The notes: generated by a model from the sequence alone, not told the origin. Positions 52,095 through 62,218 are shown, counted from the stretch's first letter. The stretch: DNA of 64,000 nucleotides from Paenibacillus mendelii (GCF_024498075.1 NZ_JANHOF010000001.1:992001-1056000), one strand, 5' to 3'. A program made the numbers and translations.

Positions 52095-53207
52095 TTATTT
52101 TTCAGCCGCCGCCCCGCCATCGACGCCTTTATTACTCCCCAGCCCTCTTAAAGCCCCGATGACCAGCAGCAATAGAGGAATGACAATTTGAAACAGAGGA
52201 AAAATTTTCACGCTGACGGTCAAGCCAATCCAGATGAACGTCGTATGGTCTGGCTCCAGGAAAGCCATGGCGGCGATAAGAACGATAATCACGACCGCAT
52301 ATGTGCGATAAGACTTCGGAAAAATCCCATTTACGACGAGGATCGCGGCCATATAAAACAGCGTCATCTTGACATAAAGTCCGATATAGAGCAGCAGTGT
52401 AACAAACACATCGACCCGCTCAAGGAAACTGGCGAAGCGGATCAGTTGAACGACTTCAAGGAGCGGCAGCGACGAAATCGATGCGATTTCCGGACCGAGT
52501 ATGGAGATCGTGAGCGCGTTCATCAGCGTCAAGAAGAACGCCACGACGATATACGCCCAAACGGCGGCTCTTCCTAGCCGCTTGTTCTCCTTCACGCGGT
52601 GCCAGAACACGAGGAACACGACCATTTGCCCGAAAGGGAATGATACGATGTCGGGAAAAGCGGCGTTCAGGACGGGGGCTACGCCGTGCTCAAGCATCGG
52701 CAGCAGCCTGTGGTAATTGGACAGCCGGGAAACGATTAGCAGCAGCAGGATGAACGCATAGCTGACGAACACGATCGGAAATAGCAGTTCGACCACCCGG
52801 AAGAAAACCGTCGTTCCTTTCCAGGCGGCGTACAGCCCGATTAGACAAACAATTGCGATAATAATCCATTGCGGCGTCTGCTGCAGAATCGTCATGACGG
52901 TCAGCTCGCTGAAATCGCGTACGTTACGGCTTGCCTCGTAAATAAAATAAACCGCAAACAACAGACTGACCGCTGCTCCGAGAATTCGGCCAAGGTGGGC
53001 TCGAAGCAGTTCGTTCAGGCCATAGGAAGGAAAGCGGAGTTGAATGCGCAAATAGATCCAGGTCAGGACTAGCCCGGCTAATGACGCGAACAACATGGCA
53101 AGCCACGCATCCTGCTTGGCTTCGATGCCGAGCTCGAACAGCGGCGTGCTTCCCAGTTCGAACATGACCGTCATGACCACGATTTGGTACTTTCCGAGCG
53201 CCCCCAT
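52095..53207 (-). CDS. spore germination receptor subunit B (GerAB/GerKB family)
   Basis: Integral membrane protein of the amino-acid/polyamine/organocation transporter-like GerAB family, part of a germinant receptor in the spore inner membrane. About ten helices are seen. Typical are YQIVVMTVMFELGSTPLF at the N-terminus, SRNVRDFSELTVMTILQQTP, and PFGQMVVFLVFWHRVKENK. ATG at 53207 after GAGGTGA. Length 370 residues. It is third in the A-C-B order and 11 bases after the C gene. Confidence 0.92.
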   Translation of the reverse strand: MGALGKYQIVVMTVMFELGSTPLFELGIEAKQDAWLAMLFASLAGLVLTWIYLRIQLRFPSYGLNELLRAHLGRILGAAVSLLFAVYFIYEASRNVRDFSELTVMTILQQTPQWIIIAIVCLIGLYAAWKGTTVFFRVVELLFPIVFVSYAFILLLLIVSRLSNYHRLLPMLEHGVAPVLNAAFPDIVSFPFGQMVVFLVFWHRVKENKRLGRAAVWAYIVVAFFLTLMNALTISILGPEIASISSLPLLEVVQLIRFASFLERVDVFVTLLLYIGLYVKMTLFYMAAILVVNGIFPKSYRTYAVVIIVLIAAMAFLEPDHTTFIWIGLTVSVKIFPLFQIVIPLLLLVIGALRGLGSNKGVDGGAAAEK

Positions 53208-53218
53208 CGTCCTTCACC

Positions 53219-54445
53219 TCATCTTTGTCCGCCTGTCTTTTCCTGTGCCGCCTTAAAGCTGTTATTGCTCATACCGGTCCGGGAAACGGACACCTTGGTT
53301 TCCAACCGGATTTGCACGTCTTCCAGCTTGTCATTCCAGCCGGAACGGATTTTGTTCCACGTTTGCGGATATTTCTCATGGATGATGGTGCCGAAGCCGA
53401 CAATATCCGCATGCTGTTTCTTCACCGCCACCCATCCGGCACTCATCATACGGTTTATTTCGCCGGCAATTTGGCTCTCCATGCGCCGAATGGATTGGGG
53501 CTTAGACAAATCGTCTATGCAGCGGTATTCGGTCAGGACGCCTTTCACCTTCGTACGGATTTGCATGACGAAGCCGTCCTTCGTGCGTTCCGGCTTGACC
53601 GTCGTCTTCGCTTCTTCGATGCGTATAGAAGATGATCGCGTCGTTTCGCCATTGACGCAGGCGAATGCGACCGTGGTCTGTTTAATTCGGCCGGATAGCC
53701 ACATGACCCCCCGGCTCTGCTGTTCATTCAACCAGCCGATCAGCTTGTCCCCCTGAATGAGTCCGAGCTGATGGAGACGGATCTTCTTATTGGAATGCGT
53801 CTCCTTCATAATGTCGACGGAATCCGCCAACTCGCCTTCTCCCGATAGGGTCAAGCTCGGAATGCCGGCCGTATGGGTCGGACCCAGCAAGTCGAGCAGA
53901 ATGCGATGGATTGACATCTGCGGAAACGACGAGCCGTTCTTCTGGTCGTTCTCGATCATACGCTGAACGGCTTGCCCGGGAATCTTCTCGAGGGGCATCA
54001 ACTGCTCGAGAATGCTGCGCGCTTTGCCCCGTGTCAGAAACACGGTAACCGTTTCCCTTGAATCCGGGGTGCGCAGATAGACGTCAAGGAGCGGACCGAT
54101 TCCTTGGCGAGCCGCCTTCTCACTGATGACGACCATTTGGTTATGGGGAAAGTATAGCTTCCGCGACAGCTCCTGACTCGTCTTGTTGACCGCCTCGCGT
54201 ATACTGTCACTCTCCGTGGAGAATACATAGACGGGAGCTCCACCGGTCGAAACGCCCGTCGTGGCGGAGATCGCTTGAGGAATGATCAATTGGTAGGACA
54301 TCCGCCATTTGCCGTTATCCTCCACATCGACTCCGGTTGCTGAAACGATACTGATATCGTTCAGCTCGATCTGGTTCCAGCAGCCACATTGAACAAGCAG
54401 GAGTAGAACGGCCGCGACGATTCGGACTATCCGTTGAATGAGCAT
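53219..54445 (-). CDS. spore germination receptor lipoprotein subunit C (GerAC/GerKC family)
   Basis: Lipoprotein subunit of a germinant receptor. The signal ends at VQCGCWNQIELNDISIV, where the last Cys of QCGC is the lipidation site and CWNQ(I/R)E is the GerC hallmark. The three-domain body includes GDKLIGWLNEQQSRG. Length 408 residues. ATG at 54445 after GGAGGAG, 4 bases from the gerA stop codon. Confidence 0.93.
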   Translation of the reverse strand: MLIQRIVRIVAAVLLLLVQCGCWNQIELNDISIVSATGVDVEDNGKWRMSYQLIIPQAISATTGVSTGGAPVYVFSTESDSIREAVNKTSQELSRKLYFPHNQMVVISEKAARQGIGPLLDVYLRTPDSRETVTVFLTRGKARSILEQLMPLEKIPGQAVQRMIENDQKNGSSFPQMSIHRILLDLLGPTHTAGIPSLTLSGEGELADSVDIMKETHSNKKIRLHQLGLIQGDKLIGWLNEQQSRGVMWLSGRIKQTTVAFACVNGETTRSSSIRIEEAKTTVKPERTKDGFVMQIRTKVKGVLTEYRCIDDLSKPQSIRRMESQIAGEINRMMSAGWVAVKKQHADIVGFGTIIHEKYPQTWNKIRSGWNDKLEDVQIRLETKVSVSRTGMSNNSFKAAQEKTGGQR

Positions 54446-54449
54446 ACCG

Positions 54450-56081
54450 TTACTCCTCCTCCGGACCGGAGCTTCGGCGCTGCCATGGCGGCGCTTTGGC
54501 GTCCTTCTTGCGCTTTCCCCCGCCGATCGCGAGTGGTCTCGTCGACATCGCCCATCTTGGGACGCGGATCAGAATATCTTTCAGACTGCTAGGCAGGAGC
54601 GGCGCTGCAGGCGTCATATACGGAACGCCGAACGAACGCAATCCAGCGAGATGGGTTAACACCACGATAATTCCCGTAATAATGCCGAAGAAGCCAAGCG
54701 CGCCTGCCAGAAGCATCAAAGAGAAGCGGATCAAACGGGCAGCGATGGCGATATTGAACTGGGGGGTGACAAAGTTGGAAATCGCCGTGAATGAGACAGC
54801 GATGACCATCGCAGGCGATACGAGCCCCGCTTGCACCGCCGCTTGCCCCAATACGAGGGCGCCGACGATCGAGATCGCCGGGCCGATTGCCCGGGGCATA
54901 CGAACCCCGGCTTCGCGCAGAACCTCGAAGGTGATTTCCATGAGAAGCGCTTCCGCAAGCGCCGGGAACGGGACTCCTTCCCTCTGAGCAGCCAAACTGA
55001 TTAGCAGCGTCGTCGGCAGCATTTCCTGATGAAACGTCGTGACGGCGATATATGTAGCGGGCAGCAGCATGGAGACGACAAACGCAAAATGACGCAGCAT
55101 CCGTAAAAACGTGGAAATATCGTAACGTTGATAGTAATCTTCCGCCGATTGGAAAAATTTAAAGAAGGTGACCGGCGCAAGAAGAACGAAAGGCGTTCCG
55201 TCCACAATGACCGCCACCTGTCCTTCCAGCAACCCGGCAGCCACCACGTCGGGCCGTTCCACGTTCATAAGTGTCGGAAACGGTGTAAACGTCTTGTCCT
55301 GGATGAATTCCTCTACGTATCCGCTCTCGAGCACGCCGTCTATATCGATTGCACGCAGCCTTCGGTTCATTTCATTGACGACGCCGGCGTCGGCGATTCC
55401 TTCAATATAAACGACAGCGATCCTGGTGTTGGTATGCCTTCCGATATAGAGACAGTGGATGCGCAGCTCGGACGATCGGATAATACGCCTGAGAAGGCCG
55501 ATATTGGTCATACAATTTTCCGTAAAGCTGTGCTGAGGGCCGCGAATGACGGTTTGCGTGCTCGCCTCAGTAACAGCACGCTGTTCGCCCCCGCTCACGT
55601 CCGCGGCTAAAGCCGTCTGCTCGGATTCAGCGAGAATAAGGCATGATCCACCAAGCAAGGCTTCCAGCGCTTCCTCAATAGTCGTGATGGATCGAATCGT
55701 TCCAATGGAAAGAATGTGCTTGGCAATACCGACGATGATGCTGCCCTGTCTGTTGTTGTCCTGTCCGCTGTCCTGCAAGTCGAGTGGCGGTATCGGGCTA
55801 TCCGCCAAGGGCGACAATATCCCTTCCTGGATCATCCGGTGATCGACGATGCTATCGATATAAACGACTATCAGCCGGATCGACTCTTTCCCGGCGCTAC
55901 GCAATTCACGGAGCACGATATCGAGGCTCCCGCCAAGACGATCGCCAATTACGCGGGCGTTAACGTCCAGATCGGCCGTCAACGGTTCGACTTTATCGGT
56001 CTGCTTCCCGCCTTTTCCTTTAGTGGATGTATAGGTGTCGGACTGACGTGCGGAGCCTTTACGTTTGGAGAAGAAAGCCAT
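54450..56081 (-). CDS. spore germination receptor subunit A (GerAA/GerKA family)
   Basis: Receptor subunit with a large N-terminal cytoplasmic domain (about 280 residues) and a C-terminal membrane domain of about five helices. The conserved FVEEFIQDKTFTPFPTLMNV-type stretch and PDVVAAGLLEGQVAVIVDG mark the boundary, then ALLMEITFEVLREAGVRMP. The ATG at 56081 follows GGTGG; a GTG three codons upstream overlaps it. Length 543 residues. The N-terminal 40 residues are Lys/Ser/Thr-rich. Probably expressed in the forespore. Confidence 0.93.
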   Translation of the reverse strand: MAFFSKRKGSARQSDTYTSTKGKGGKQTDKVEPLTADLDVNARVIGDRLGGSLDIVLRELRSAGKESIRLIVVYIDSIVDHRMIQEGILSPLADSPIPPLDLQDSGQDNNRQGSIIVGIAKHILSIGTIRSITTIEEALEALLGGSCLILAESEQTALAADVSGGEQRAVTEASTQTVIRGPQHSFTENCMTNIGLLRRIIRSSELRIHCLYIGRHTNTRIAVVYIEGIADAGVVNEMNRRLRAIDIDGVLESGYVEEFIQDKTFTPFPTLMNVERPDVVAAGLLEGQVAVIVDGTPFVLLAPVTFFKFFQSAEDYYQRYDISTFLRMLRHFAFVVSMLLPATYIAVTTFHQEMLPTTLLISLAAQREGVPFPALAEALLMEITFEVLREAGVRMPRAIGPAISIVGALVLGQAAVQAGLVSPAMVIAVSFTAISNFVTPQFNIAIAARLIRFSLMLLAGALGFFGIITGIIVVLTHLAGLRSFGVPYMTPAAPLLPSSLKDILIRVPRWAMSTRPLAIGGGKRKKDAKAPPWQRRSSGPEEE

Positions 56082-56137
56082 AGCGTCCACCTTTTTCTTG
56101 GTAAGAGATCCACCTTATTGTGGGTAGACGCCAGAGT

Positions 56138-56144
56138 TATTATG
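56138..56144 (-). promoter_or_regulatory. possible sigma-G -10 element of the ger operon
   Basis: On the minus strand CATAATA matches the sigma-G -10 pattern (CATnnTA) and lies about 57 bases upstream of gerA. No convincing -35 of the right spacing is visible. Confidence 0.3.
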
Positions 56145-56182
56145 TACTGCTGGGGAAATAAATCGGGTATGTAAGAACCGGT

Positions 56183-56875
56183 CTATTGGGGAGAACCGCT
56201 GCGGCCGCCGCGGAATTTCTGGGTATGCGCCTTCGCTTCGTCTGTGTTCGTCACCCGGTTGCGGCTCCATTCGATCAGGATGCGATCGATGTAGCGGAAG
56301 TGGAGCTTGCCTGCAAATACAGCTTCCTTCAGCGCAAACCGGATAAGCTCGTCTGGATACTTGTCCTGATCCAGCCAGGCGCTAATCGTTTCGCACTCCA
56401 TCGGAGATAAGGGACGGCCGAACTCCTGCTCGAACACCGTAAATAGATCGGATGCTTTGGGCTCAACTTCGCGCTCTTCACGATTGTTCTGCATGGATTG
56501 GCGGGCGCTGTCCGACAGCCACTCCGCCGAACGGAGCATCCAACCATCCCAGTTATAGCACTCTGATCGGATGCCCGTAATCGGATCGACTTCTTCATCG
56601 ATGGAGAGCAGCCCTTCCTTCATCAGTCGTCCAAGCAGCTGATGGGCGGCCATGGGTGTGACGCCGAGCCGCTCGGCAAGCTGCTCCGGTGTTGGAAAGT
56701 CGATTTGCTCCAGCTGCCGGAACATCAGCAGCTGAAGCAGCAGCAGCATCTCGGTATCGGATAATCCGATCGCTCTATAAGCCCGCAGCAAACCTGCGGG
56801 GATTACAACGCTTCCGCCGTTCATGGCAGCAGCCATGCCCCGTGCGTAAGCCTTCCACATATCATTGTTTTTCAA
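56183..56875 (-). CDS. dnaD: DnaD-domain replication protein
   Basis: Primosome protein used in replication initiation and restart with DnaB and DnaA. The N-terminal winged helix (about residues 20-110) contains LAERLGVTPMAAHQLLGRLM. The C-terminal DnaB_2/DnaD domain has FGRPLSPMECETISAWLDQ and the YIDRILIEWSRN motif. The start is TTG at 56875 with GGAGGG 7 bases upstream. Length 230 residues. It lies after asnS as in B. subtilis. Confidence 0.93.
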   Translation of the reverse strand: MKNNDMWKAYARGMAAAMNGGSVVIPAGLLRAYRAIGLSDTEMLLLLQLLMFRQLEQIDFPTPEQLAERLGVTPMAAHQLLGRLMKEGLLSIDEEVDPITGIRSECYNWDGWMLRSAEWLSDSARQSMQNNREEREVEPKASDLFTVFEQEFGRPLSPMECETISAWLDQDKYPDELIRFALKEAVFAGKLHFRYIDRILIEWSRNRVTNTDEAKAHTQKFRGGRSGSPQ

Positions 56876-56970
56876 TCATGTACCCTCCAAAAGTTTTGTG
56901 AGCGAATGCGTCCCTATAACCGGCTGCTTCACAAAACCCATCGGAATCGTACGAGGGATTGGACGCTCGT

Positions 56971-58266
56971 TTACGGATAGAGCCGGTGAAGCAAGCGCGG
57001 GAACGGAATCGTTTCCCTTACGTGCTCCAAGCCGCAAATCCAGGCGACTGTCCGCTCCAGTCCGAGGCCGAAGCCGGAGTGGGGAACGGTGCCGTAGCGG
57101 CGCAGATCCAAATACCATTGGTACGCCTCTTCAGAGAGCTGATGCTCATCAAAGCGCTCCGTGAGCAGCTGCGGATCATCGATCCGCTGCGATCCGCCGA
57201 TAATTTCACCGTATCCTTCCGGCGCGATCATATCGGCGCATAGGACGACCTCCGGCCGTGCAGGATCCGGTTTCATATAGAAAGACTTAATGGCAGCCGG
57301 GTAATGCGTAATAAAGACAGGGCGGTCGAATTTCTCGGCGATAGCCGTCTCATGCGGCGCTCCGAAATCCTCACCCCATGGCACATCGAAGCCGTTCTCT
57401 TGAAGCAGCTTGATGGCGTCATCGTATGTCATGCGGGGGAACGGTGCTTGGATGGACTCCAGCTTGCTAATATCCCGACCAATCGTCTCCAGCTCTTTGC
57501 GGCAATGCGTGAGCACAGATTGAATAATCGACGAAACAAACTGCTCCTGTACGCGCAAGCTCTCCTCATGATCCACAAAAGCCATTTCGGGTTCAATCAT
57601 CCAGAATTCGATCAGATGACGGCGGGTCTTCGATTTCTCCGCACGAAACGTCGGCCCGAACGAATAGACTTTACCCAGTGCCATGGCAGCGGCCTCCATG
57701 TAGAGCTGACCGCTTTGCGTTAAGTAGGCATCGTCGTCGAAATATTTGGTGTGAAACAAATTCGTCGTGCCTTCGCAAGAAGAAGGCGTCAGAATGGGCG
57801 GATCAACCAGCGTAAAGTCGCGATCGTCGAAAAACTGTTGAATCGCGCGTATAATTTGCGCACGCACGACTAGAATGGCACGCTGCTTCGGCGTTCGCAG
57901 CCATAGGTGCCGGCGGTCCATCAGAAAGTCGACGCCATGCTCCTTGGGTGTGATCGGATATTCCTCGGTTAGCTGGATGATCTCAATATCCTCTACGAGC
58001 AGCTCGAAACCCGAGGGACTGCGCGGTTCTTCACGCAACGTTCCTCGGACGTATAAGGAGCTTTCCTGCGTCAGGCGCTGAGCCGACTCCCAGACGGCTT
58101 CGGTCACTTCGCTTTTCACAGCAACGCCTTGAATGTAGCCCGTCCCGTCGCGAAGCTGAAGAAATTGGATTTTACCGCTGGAACGTTTGCCGCTGAGCCA
58201 ACAGCCGATCCAGACCTGCTGCCCGGCGTACTCGCTTACTTGCTTGATCGTTCTTAACGTTTTCAT
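56971..58266 (-). CDS. asnS: asparaginyl-tRNA synthetase
   Basis: Class IIb synthetase that charges tRNA-Asn. The N-terminal OB-fold ([20 protein letters not shown]) binds the anticodon. The catalytic domain has motif 2 in [20 protein letters not shown] and motif 3 in [16 protein letters not shown]. The C-terminus ends [14 protein letters not shown], typical of AsnRS. Length 431 residues. ATG at 58266 after GAAAGGACGTG. I saw no T-box leader upstream. It pairs with dnaD as in B. subtilis. Confidence 0.97.
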   Translation of the reverse strand: MKTLRTIKQVSEYAGQQVWIGCWLSGKRSSGKIQFLQLRDGTGYIQGVAVKSEVTEAVWESAQRLTQESSLYVRGTLREEPRSPSGFELLVEDIEIIQLTEEYPITPKEHGVDFLMDRRHLWLRTPKQRAILVVRAQIIRAIQQFFDDRDFTLVDPPILTPSSCEGTTNLFHTKYFDDDAYLTQSGQLYMEAAAMALGKVYSFGPTFRAEKSKTRRHLIEFWMIEPEMAFVDHEESLRVQEQFVSSIIQSVLTHCRKELETIGRDISKLESIQAPFPRMTYDDAIKLLQENGFDVPWGEDFGAPHETAIAEKFDRPVFITHYPAAIKSFYMKPDPARPEVVLCADMIAPEGYGEIIGGSQRIDDPQLLTERFDEHQLSEEAYQWYLDLRRYGTVPHSGFGLGLERTVAWICGLEHVRETIPFPRLLHRLYP

Positions 58267-58394
58267 CGTGAAATCACGTCCTTTCGGATCCTATCCTTCC
58301 CTTTTCCGTGGAACAGGCGGGCGTCGGTTAGCTGCTGACCAAGAAATATCCATCAATTCTGTACGCTTCCGCGGGAAACGAAGGCTTCTATAAC

Positions 58395-59630
58395 CTATGC
58401 TTCCACTTCTACGATATTGCGATCTTCAGCTTGCTGCATCAAGATATGGTACGTATCCCGCGCAATAAGCAGCTCCTCGTTGGTCGGAACGACCAGGACA
58501 GCGACGCGCGACTCGTCCGTCGAGATAAGACGCGCATCCTTCGAGCGCTCCTCATTGCGGGCGCGATCGAGCTCAATACCAAGAAACGTAATCCCTTCGC
58601 ATACCGTCTGCCTGGTGATCACGGAGTTTTCTCCCACGCCGGCAGTGAAGACCAGCGCGTCTACACCGTTCATGGCCGCCGCATAAGCTCCAATATACTT
58701 CTTCACTCTGTGCATGTACATGTCGAAAGCAAGCTTCGCCTGCTTATTGCCTTCCTCCATCGACTCCGTTATTTCGCGCATATCACTGCTGAGGCCGCTA
58801 ATAGCCTGCAGGCCGCTATGCTTATTCAGCATGGAGTTCACTTCGTTCAGCGTCAGGTCTTCCTTGTTCATCGTGAACGGGACGATGGCCGGATCCAGAT
58901 CTCCGCTTCGGGTTCCCATCATCAGGCCTTCCAGCGGGGTAAGCCCCATACTTGTATCGTAGGACTTCCCATGGAGAATGGCGGTACAGCTCGCCCCGTT
59001 GCCGATATGGCAGGTAATCATCTTCAACGATTCGAGAGGTTTCCCGAGCTTTTCCGCCGCCTGGCGGCTCACATAATCATGAGAGGTGCCGTGAAAGCCG
59101 TATCGGCGGATCTTGTGCCGTTTATATAGCACCATCGGAATCGGATATAAGAAGGTTTCCTGCGGCATGGTTTGATGGAATGCCGTGTCGAAGACGACTG
59201 TCTGCGGAACATCCGGCATATTCGTTTCAACCGCGTTGATCCCCATCATCGCTGGCGGGTTATGTAGAGGCGCCAGGTCAAACAGCTTGCGGATTTCAAG
59301 CTTCACGTTGGCATCGACGAGCGTGGAATGCTTGAAGCTTTCCCCCCCGTGCACCACCCGATGGCCGACAGCTTTGATTTCGTCCATGGACTTCAGCACA
59401 CCGTACTCGGGATGAGTCAATAATTCGATTACGCGCTTGACCCCTGTAATATGATCCAATATTTCACTTACATGTCTAACCTCAGGCTTACCCGCCGGTT
59501 CATGGGTTATGATGGAGGAGTCGAGGCCAATGCGCTCCACCCGGCCTTTAGCGATTACGCTTTCGTCATGCATGTCGTAGAGCTGATATTTAAGCGATGA
59601 GCTTCCGGCATTCATAACCAAGATTATCAT
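58395..59630 (-). CDS. ackA: acetate kinase
   Basis: Makes ATP and acetate from acetyl-phosphate. It begins MIILVMNAGSSSLKYQLYD and carries HRVVHGGESF, RRYGFHGTSHDYV, CHIGNGASCTAI and FTAGVGENS, all family hallmarks. Length 411 residues. It overlaps the hydroxyacyl-CoA dehydrogenase gene by four bases (ATGA), an unusual partner; in B. subtilis ackA is elsewhere. Butyrate kinases are similar but usually shorter. Confidence 0.96.
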   Translation of the reverse strand: MIILVMNAGSSSLKYQLYDMHDESVIAKGRVERIGLDSSIITHEPAGKPEVRHVSEILDHITGVKRVIELLTHPEYGVLKSMDEIKAVGHRVVHGGESFKHSTLVDANVKLEIRKLFDLAPLHNPPAMMGINAVETNMPDVPQTVVFDTAFHQTMPQETFLYPIPMVLYKRHKIRRYGFHGTSHDYVSRQAAEKLGKPLESLKMITCHIGNGASCTAILHGKSYDTSMGLTPLEGLMMGTRSGDLDPAIVPFTMNKEDLTLNEVNSMLNKHSGLQAISGLSSDMREITESMEEGNKQAKLAFDMYMHRVKKYIGAYAAAMNGVDALVFTAGVGENSVITRQTVCEGITFLGIELDRARNEERSKDARLISTDESRVAVLVVPTNEELLIARDTYHILMQQAEDRNIVEVEA

Positions 59631-60499
59631 ATGCGATTCCCGTCCTTATCATAATTGAAAAATCCGACTCCGCTCTTCGCGCCGAGCTGACCGCCGCGAA
59701 CCATCTTCTTTAATACGATTGAAGGACGGTATTTCAATTCCCCATAATCGCGGAACATCCGCTCCAGTGCCGCCAGCACCGAATCGAGTCCGAAACGGTC
59801 GGCCATCTCAAAGGGTCCGTTCTGAAAGGAATATCCGATCCGCATCGCGCTGTCGATATCATCGGCGGAAGCAACGCCTTCCTCCAACACATGCAAAGCT
59901 TCGTTTATAAACAGACAAATGAGGCGCGTCGTTACATAACCGGGCGATTCGAACACCATGACGCCCTTCTTCTGGATAATGACCTCGACAAAATGCTTGG
60001 TACGTGAAAAGGTATCGTCTGAAGTCTTTAAGCCCCGCACGATTTCAACCAAATCCGTCTTCATGACCGGGTAGACGAAATGCATGCCGATGACTCTTTC
60101 CGGGAAAGCGGTAACACTGGCAAGCTCAGTTAAACTGAGCGTAGAGGTATTGCTAGCTAGTATGACATTCGGTCCGCATATCCGATCAAGCTCTTCAAAT
60201 ACGGTCTTCTTGCTGTCCAGATCCTCGGTTATCGTCTCGATCACAAGCTCGCACTCGTGCATGGATAACATCGTGTCCACGATATGAATCCTGCTGATGA
60301 CCAGCTTCTTCTCCGATTTGGTTATGGCCCACTTCTCGATTTGCTTGTCCAAGCTCTGCTCAATCATGGCCAGGGCTTGCGATTGCCGATCCTCCGAATG
60401 CTCATATACATATACGTCCAGCCCATGAAAGGCAAGCATCTCTGCAATACCTTGACCCATCGTACCAGCTCCGATTACGCCTACTTTACGTACACTCAA
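59627..60499 (-). CDS. 3-hydroxybutyryl-CoA dehydrogenase family protein
   Basis: NAD-dependent 3-hydroxyacyl-CoA dehydrogenase, single-domain bacterial type. The Rossmann motif is GVIGAGTMGQGIAEMLA (residues 7-23). Catalytic His is in GMHFVYPVMKTDLVE, where the residue after Val is Tyr rather than the usual Phe-Asn. The C-terminal domain contains DSAMRIGYSFQNGPFEMADR and KSGVGFFNYD. The start is TTG at 60499 with GGGGGATG upstream. Length 290 residues. Coupled to ackA by overlap; probable acyl-CoA or overflow metabolism. Confidence 0.9.
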   Translation of the reverse strand: MSVRKVGVIGAGTMGQGIAEMLAFHGLDVYVYEHSEDRQSQALAMIEQSLDKQIEKWAITKSEKKLVISRIHIVDTMLSMHECELVIETITEDLDSKKTVFEELDRICGPNVILASNTSTLSLTELASVTAFPERVIGMHFVYPVMKTDLVEIVRGLKTSDDTFSRTKHFVEVIIQKKGVMVFESPGYVTTRLICLFINEALHVLEEGVASADDIDSAMRIGYSFQNGPFEMADRFGLDSVLAALERMFRDYGELKYRPSIVLKKMVRGGQLGAKSGVGFFNYDKDGNRI

Positions 60500-60535
60500 T
60501 TATGTCATCCCCCATATGCGCAAATAAAATCGAAG

Positions 60536-60568
60536 CTTATCCGCTTTCACTCTCCGTCTCTTATTATA
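60536..60568 (-). promoter_or_regulatory. candidate promoter of the dehydrogenase-ackA operon with partial cre-like site
   Basis: On the minus strand a consensus TATAAT lies at 60563-60568 (weak -35). TGAAAGCGGATAAG at 60536-60549 has a good left half of a CcpA cre site but a poor right half. Confidence 0.35.
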
Positions 60569-60668
60569 CCGTGTTTGTTTCACCGGGGCTAGGGAGAAAC
60601 CTGGATGAAACCGTCTTCCTACGGGCATCGGGCAGTCTTAATTGTGACAGTACATGTACGAAAAAGAC

Positions 60669-60695
60669 AAAAAAGGCGGAGCTGGACTCCGCCTT
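60669..60695 (-). terminator. intrinsic terminator after the FtsH-like gene
   Basis: On the minus strand AAGGCGGAG pairs perfectly with CTCCGCCTT over a 5-base loop, followed by TTTTTT. Confidence 0.9.
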
Positions 60696-60703
60696 CCATT
60701 CGT

Positions 60704-62218
60704 TTATGCCGTTACCAGCGCGCTCGGGCTGCCGAGTGATTCAAGAAGCTCTCTGAACTGGTCGCCGCCTAATGTTTCCTCGCGGATGAGCACATCCAGC
60801 GACTTCTCAAACACGACTCGCTGTTCCTCGAGAAGCTGTTTAACCTGAATCATTAAGCCGTTCAGAATCTCCCCATTGACATGGGCCCACTTGTCGGGAG
60901 TCATCATCGAATTGTCGACAATTCCCATCTCCGTCAAGCCGGATTCAACCAATGTCCGCACGATGCTCATCGCTTGATCAAAATCACCGCGCGAGCCCGT
61001 GCTGCGATCGCCGTAGAACATTTCCTCGGCGGCGGCACCGCCAAGCGCGATCATGATCTGTCCCTCCAGAAATTGCCGCGTGTACAAATAACGGTCCTGC
61101 TGCGGATTGTGCCGTACATAACCAAGCGCTTGTCCGCGCGGGGACAGCGCAACCTGAGATACGCTGCCGGGTCGGACCAGCTCGGCGGTAATAGCATGCC
61201 CCAGCTCGTGCAGGGCTACACGCTCCTGCTCTTCCTTCGTTGCCTCCCGGTCTGTCTTCTCGCCCATCATGACCTTGTCAATCGCCATTGACAGATGGCG
61301 GTGCGAGATGGATTCCGTTTCATCACGCATCGCATAAATCGCCGCTTCGTTCATCACGCTCTCCAGCTGTGCACCGGAGAAGCCGAACGATTCCGCAGCT
61401 ACCTTGTCCAGGTCAGCATCCTCGCCAAGCGGCTTATTCCGCGCATGTATGCTCAGAATATGCGAGCGGCCCTTCTTATCCGGAAGATCGACGGAGATAT
61501 GACGGTCGAATCTGCCCGGACGCAGCAATGCGCTGTCGAGCATCTCCTTCCGGTTCGTAGCCCCCATTAACAAGATTCGGGGAGTATCGGACGTATGGAT
61601 ACCATCCATCTCGGTCAGCAGCTGGTTCAGTGTCTGATCGTATTCGCGATGCTGCCCTCCGTCCCGCTTGCCGCCGATCACATCGATTTCATCGATGAAG
61701 ACTACAGCGCTGTTTAATCCGGCCTTCGCCGCCTTCTGCCTGGCTTCCTTAAAGATATCACGTATGCGGCTTGCCCCTACTCCGACATACATCTCGACAA
61801 ATTCTGAACCCGATGCGGTCACATAGACGGAATTGGTATACTGCGCTGCTGCTTTGGCCAGCAGCGTCTTACCGGTTCCCGGAGGACCTGTCAGCAGTAT
61901 TCCTTTTAACGGGCGAATGCCGAATTTCGCAATTTGTTCCTCGTGAACCAAGAAATCCAGAGCTTCGATCAGCTCCTGCTTAGCCCGCTCCTGACCGCCA
62001 ATTTCATCGAAGGACAGCTGAAGGGGCGGCCGGGACTTCGTTCGGCGATCCCCGCCGACCGCAGCCAAATTGCCGCGCGATCTGATCATGAACAGCAGTC
62101 CGCCGAGAATCACGATGGACAGAACTAATGGCATGACGTTCATGCCGACGAAAAACTGCAGAAAAATTAAAAGCACGGGTACGAAACCAATGGCAATCTC
62201 CTTGATGTAATTACGCAT
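60704..62218 (-). CDS. FtsH-like membrane AAA+ zinc metalloprotease (short paralogue)
   Basis: Membrane-bound ATP-dependent protease of the FtsH type but only 504 residues. Two adjacent N-terminal helices (about 8-25 and 29-46) have almost no extracytoplasmic loop, whereas classical FtsH has about 70 residues there. The AAA domain has Walker A GPPGTGKT, pore loop EFVEMYVGVG, Walker B VVFIDEID and the SRH LLRPGRFDRHI. The protease has HELGHA zinc motif and DRSTGSRGDFDQA with the third ligand. It overlaps the upstream membrane-protein gene by 8 bases. Probably not the main FtsH. Confidence 0.9.
   Translation of the reverse strand: MRNYIKEIAIGFVPVLLIFLQFFVGMNVMPLVLSIVILGGLLFMIRSRGNLAAVGGDRRTKSRPPLQLSFDEIGGQERAKQELIEALDFLVHEEQIAKFGIRPLKGILLTGPPGTGKTLLAKAAAQYTNSVYVTASGSEFVEMYVGVGASRIRDIFKEARQKAAKAGLNSAVVFIDEIDVIGGKRDGGQHREYDQTLNQLLTEMDGIHTSDTPRILLMGATNRKEMLDSALLRPGRFDRHISVDLPDKKGRSHILSIHARNKPLGEDADLDKVAAESFGFSGAQLESVMNEAAIYAMRDETESISHRHLSMAIDKVMMGEKTDREATKEEQERVALHELGHAITAELVRPGSVSQVALSPRGQALGYVRHNPQQDRYLYTRQFLEGQIMIALGGAAAEEMFYGDRSTGSRGDFDQAMSIVRTLVESGLTEMGIVDNSMMTPDKWAHVNGEILNGLMIQVKQLLEEQRVVFEKSLDVLIREETLGGDQFRELLESLGSPSALVTA

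Noticed and set aside
58267-58394. Possible T-box leader in front of asnS
   Set aside because: The gap is only 128 bases and shows no T-box sequence or specifier-loop layout.
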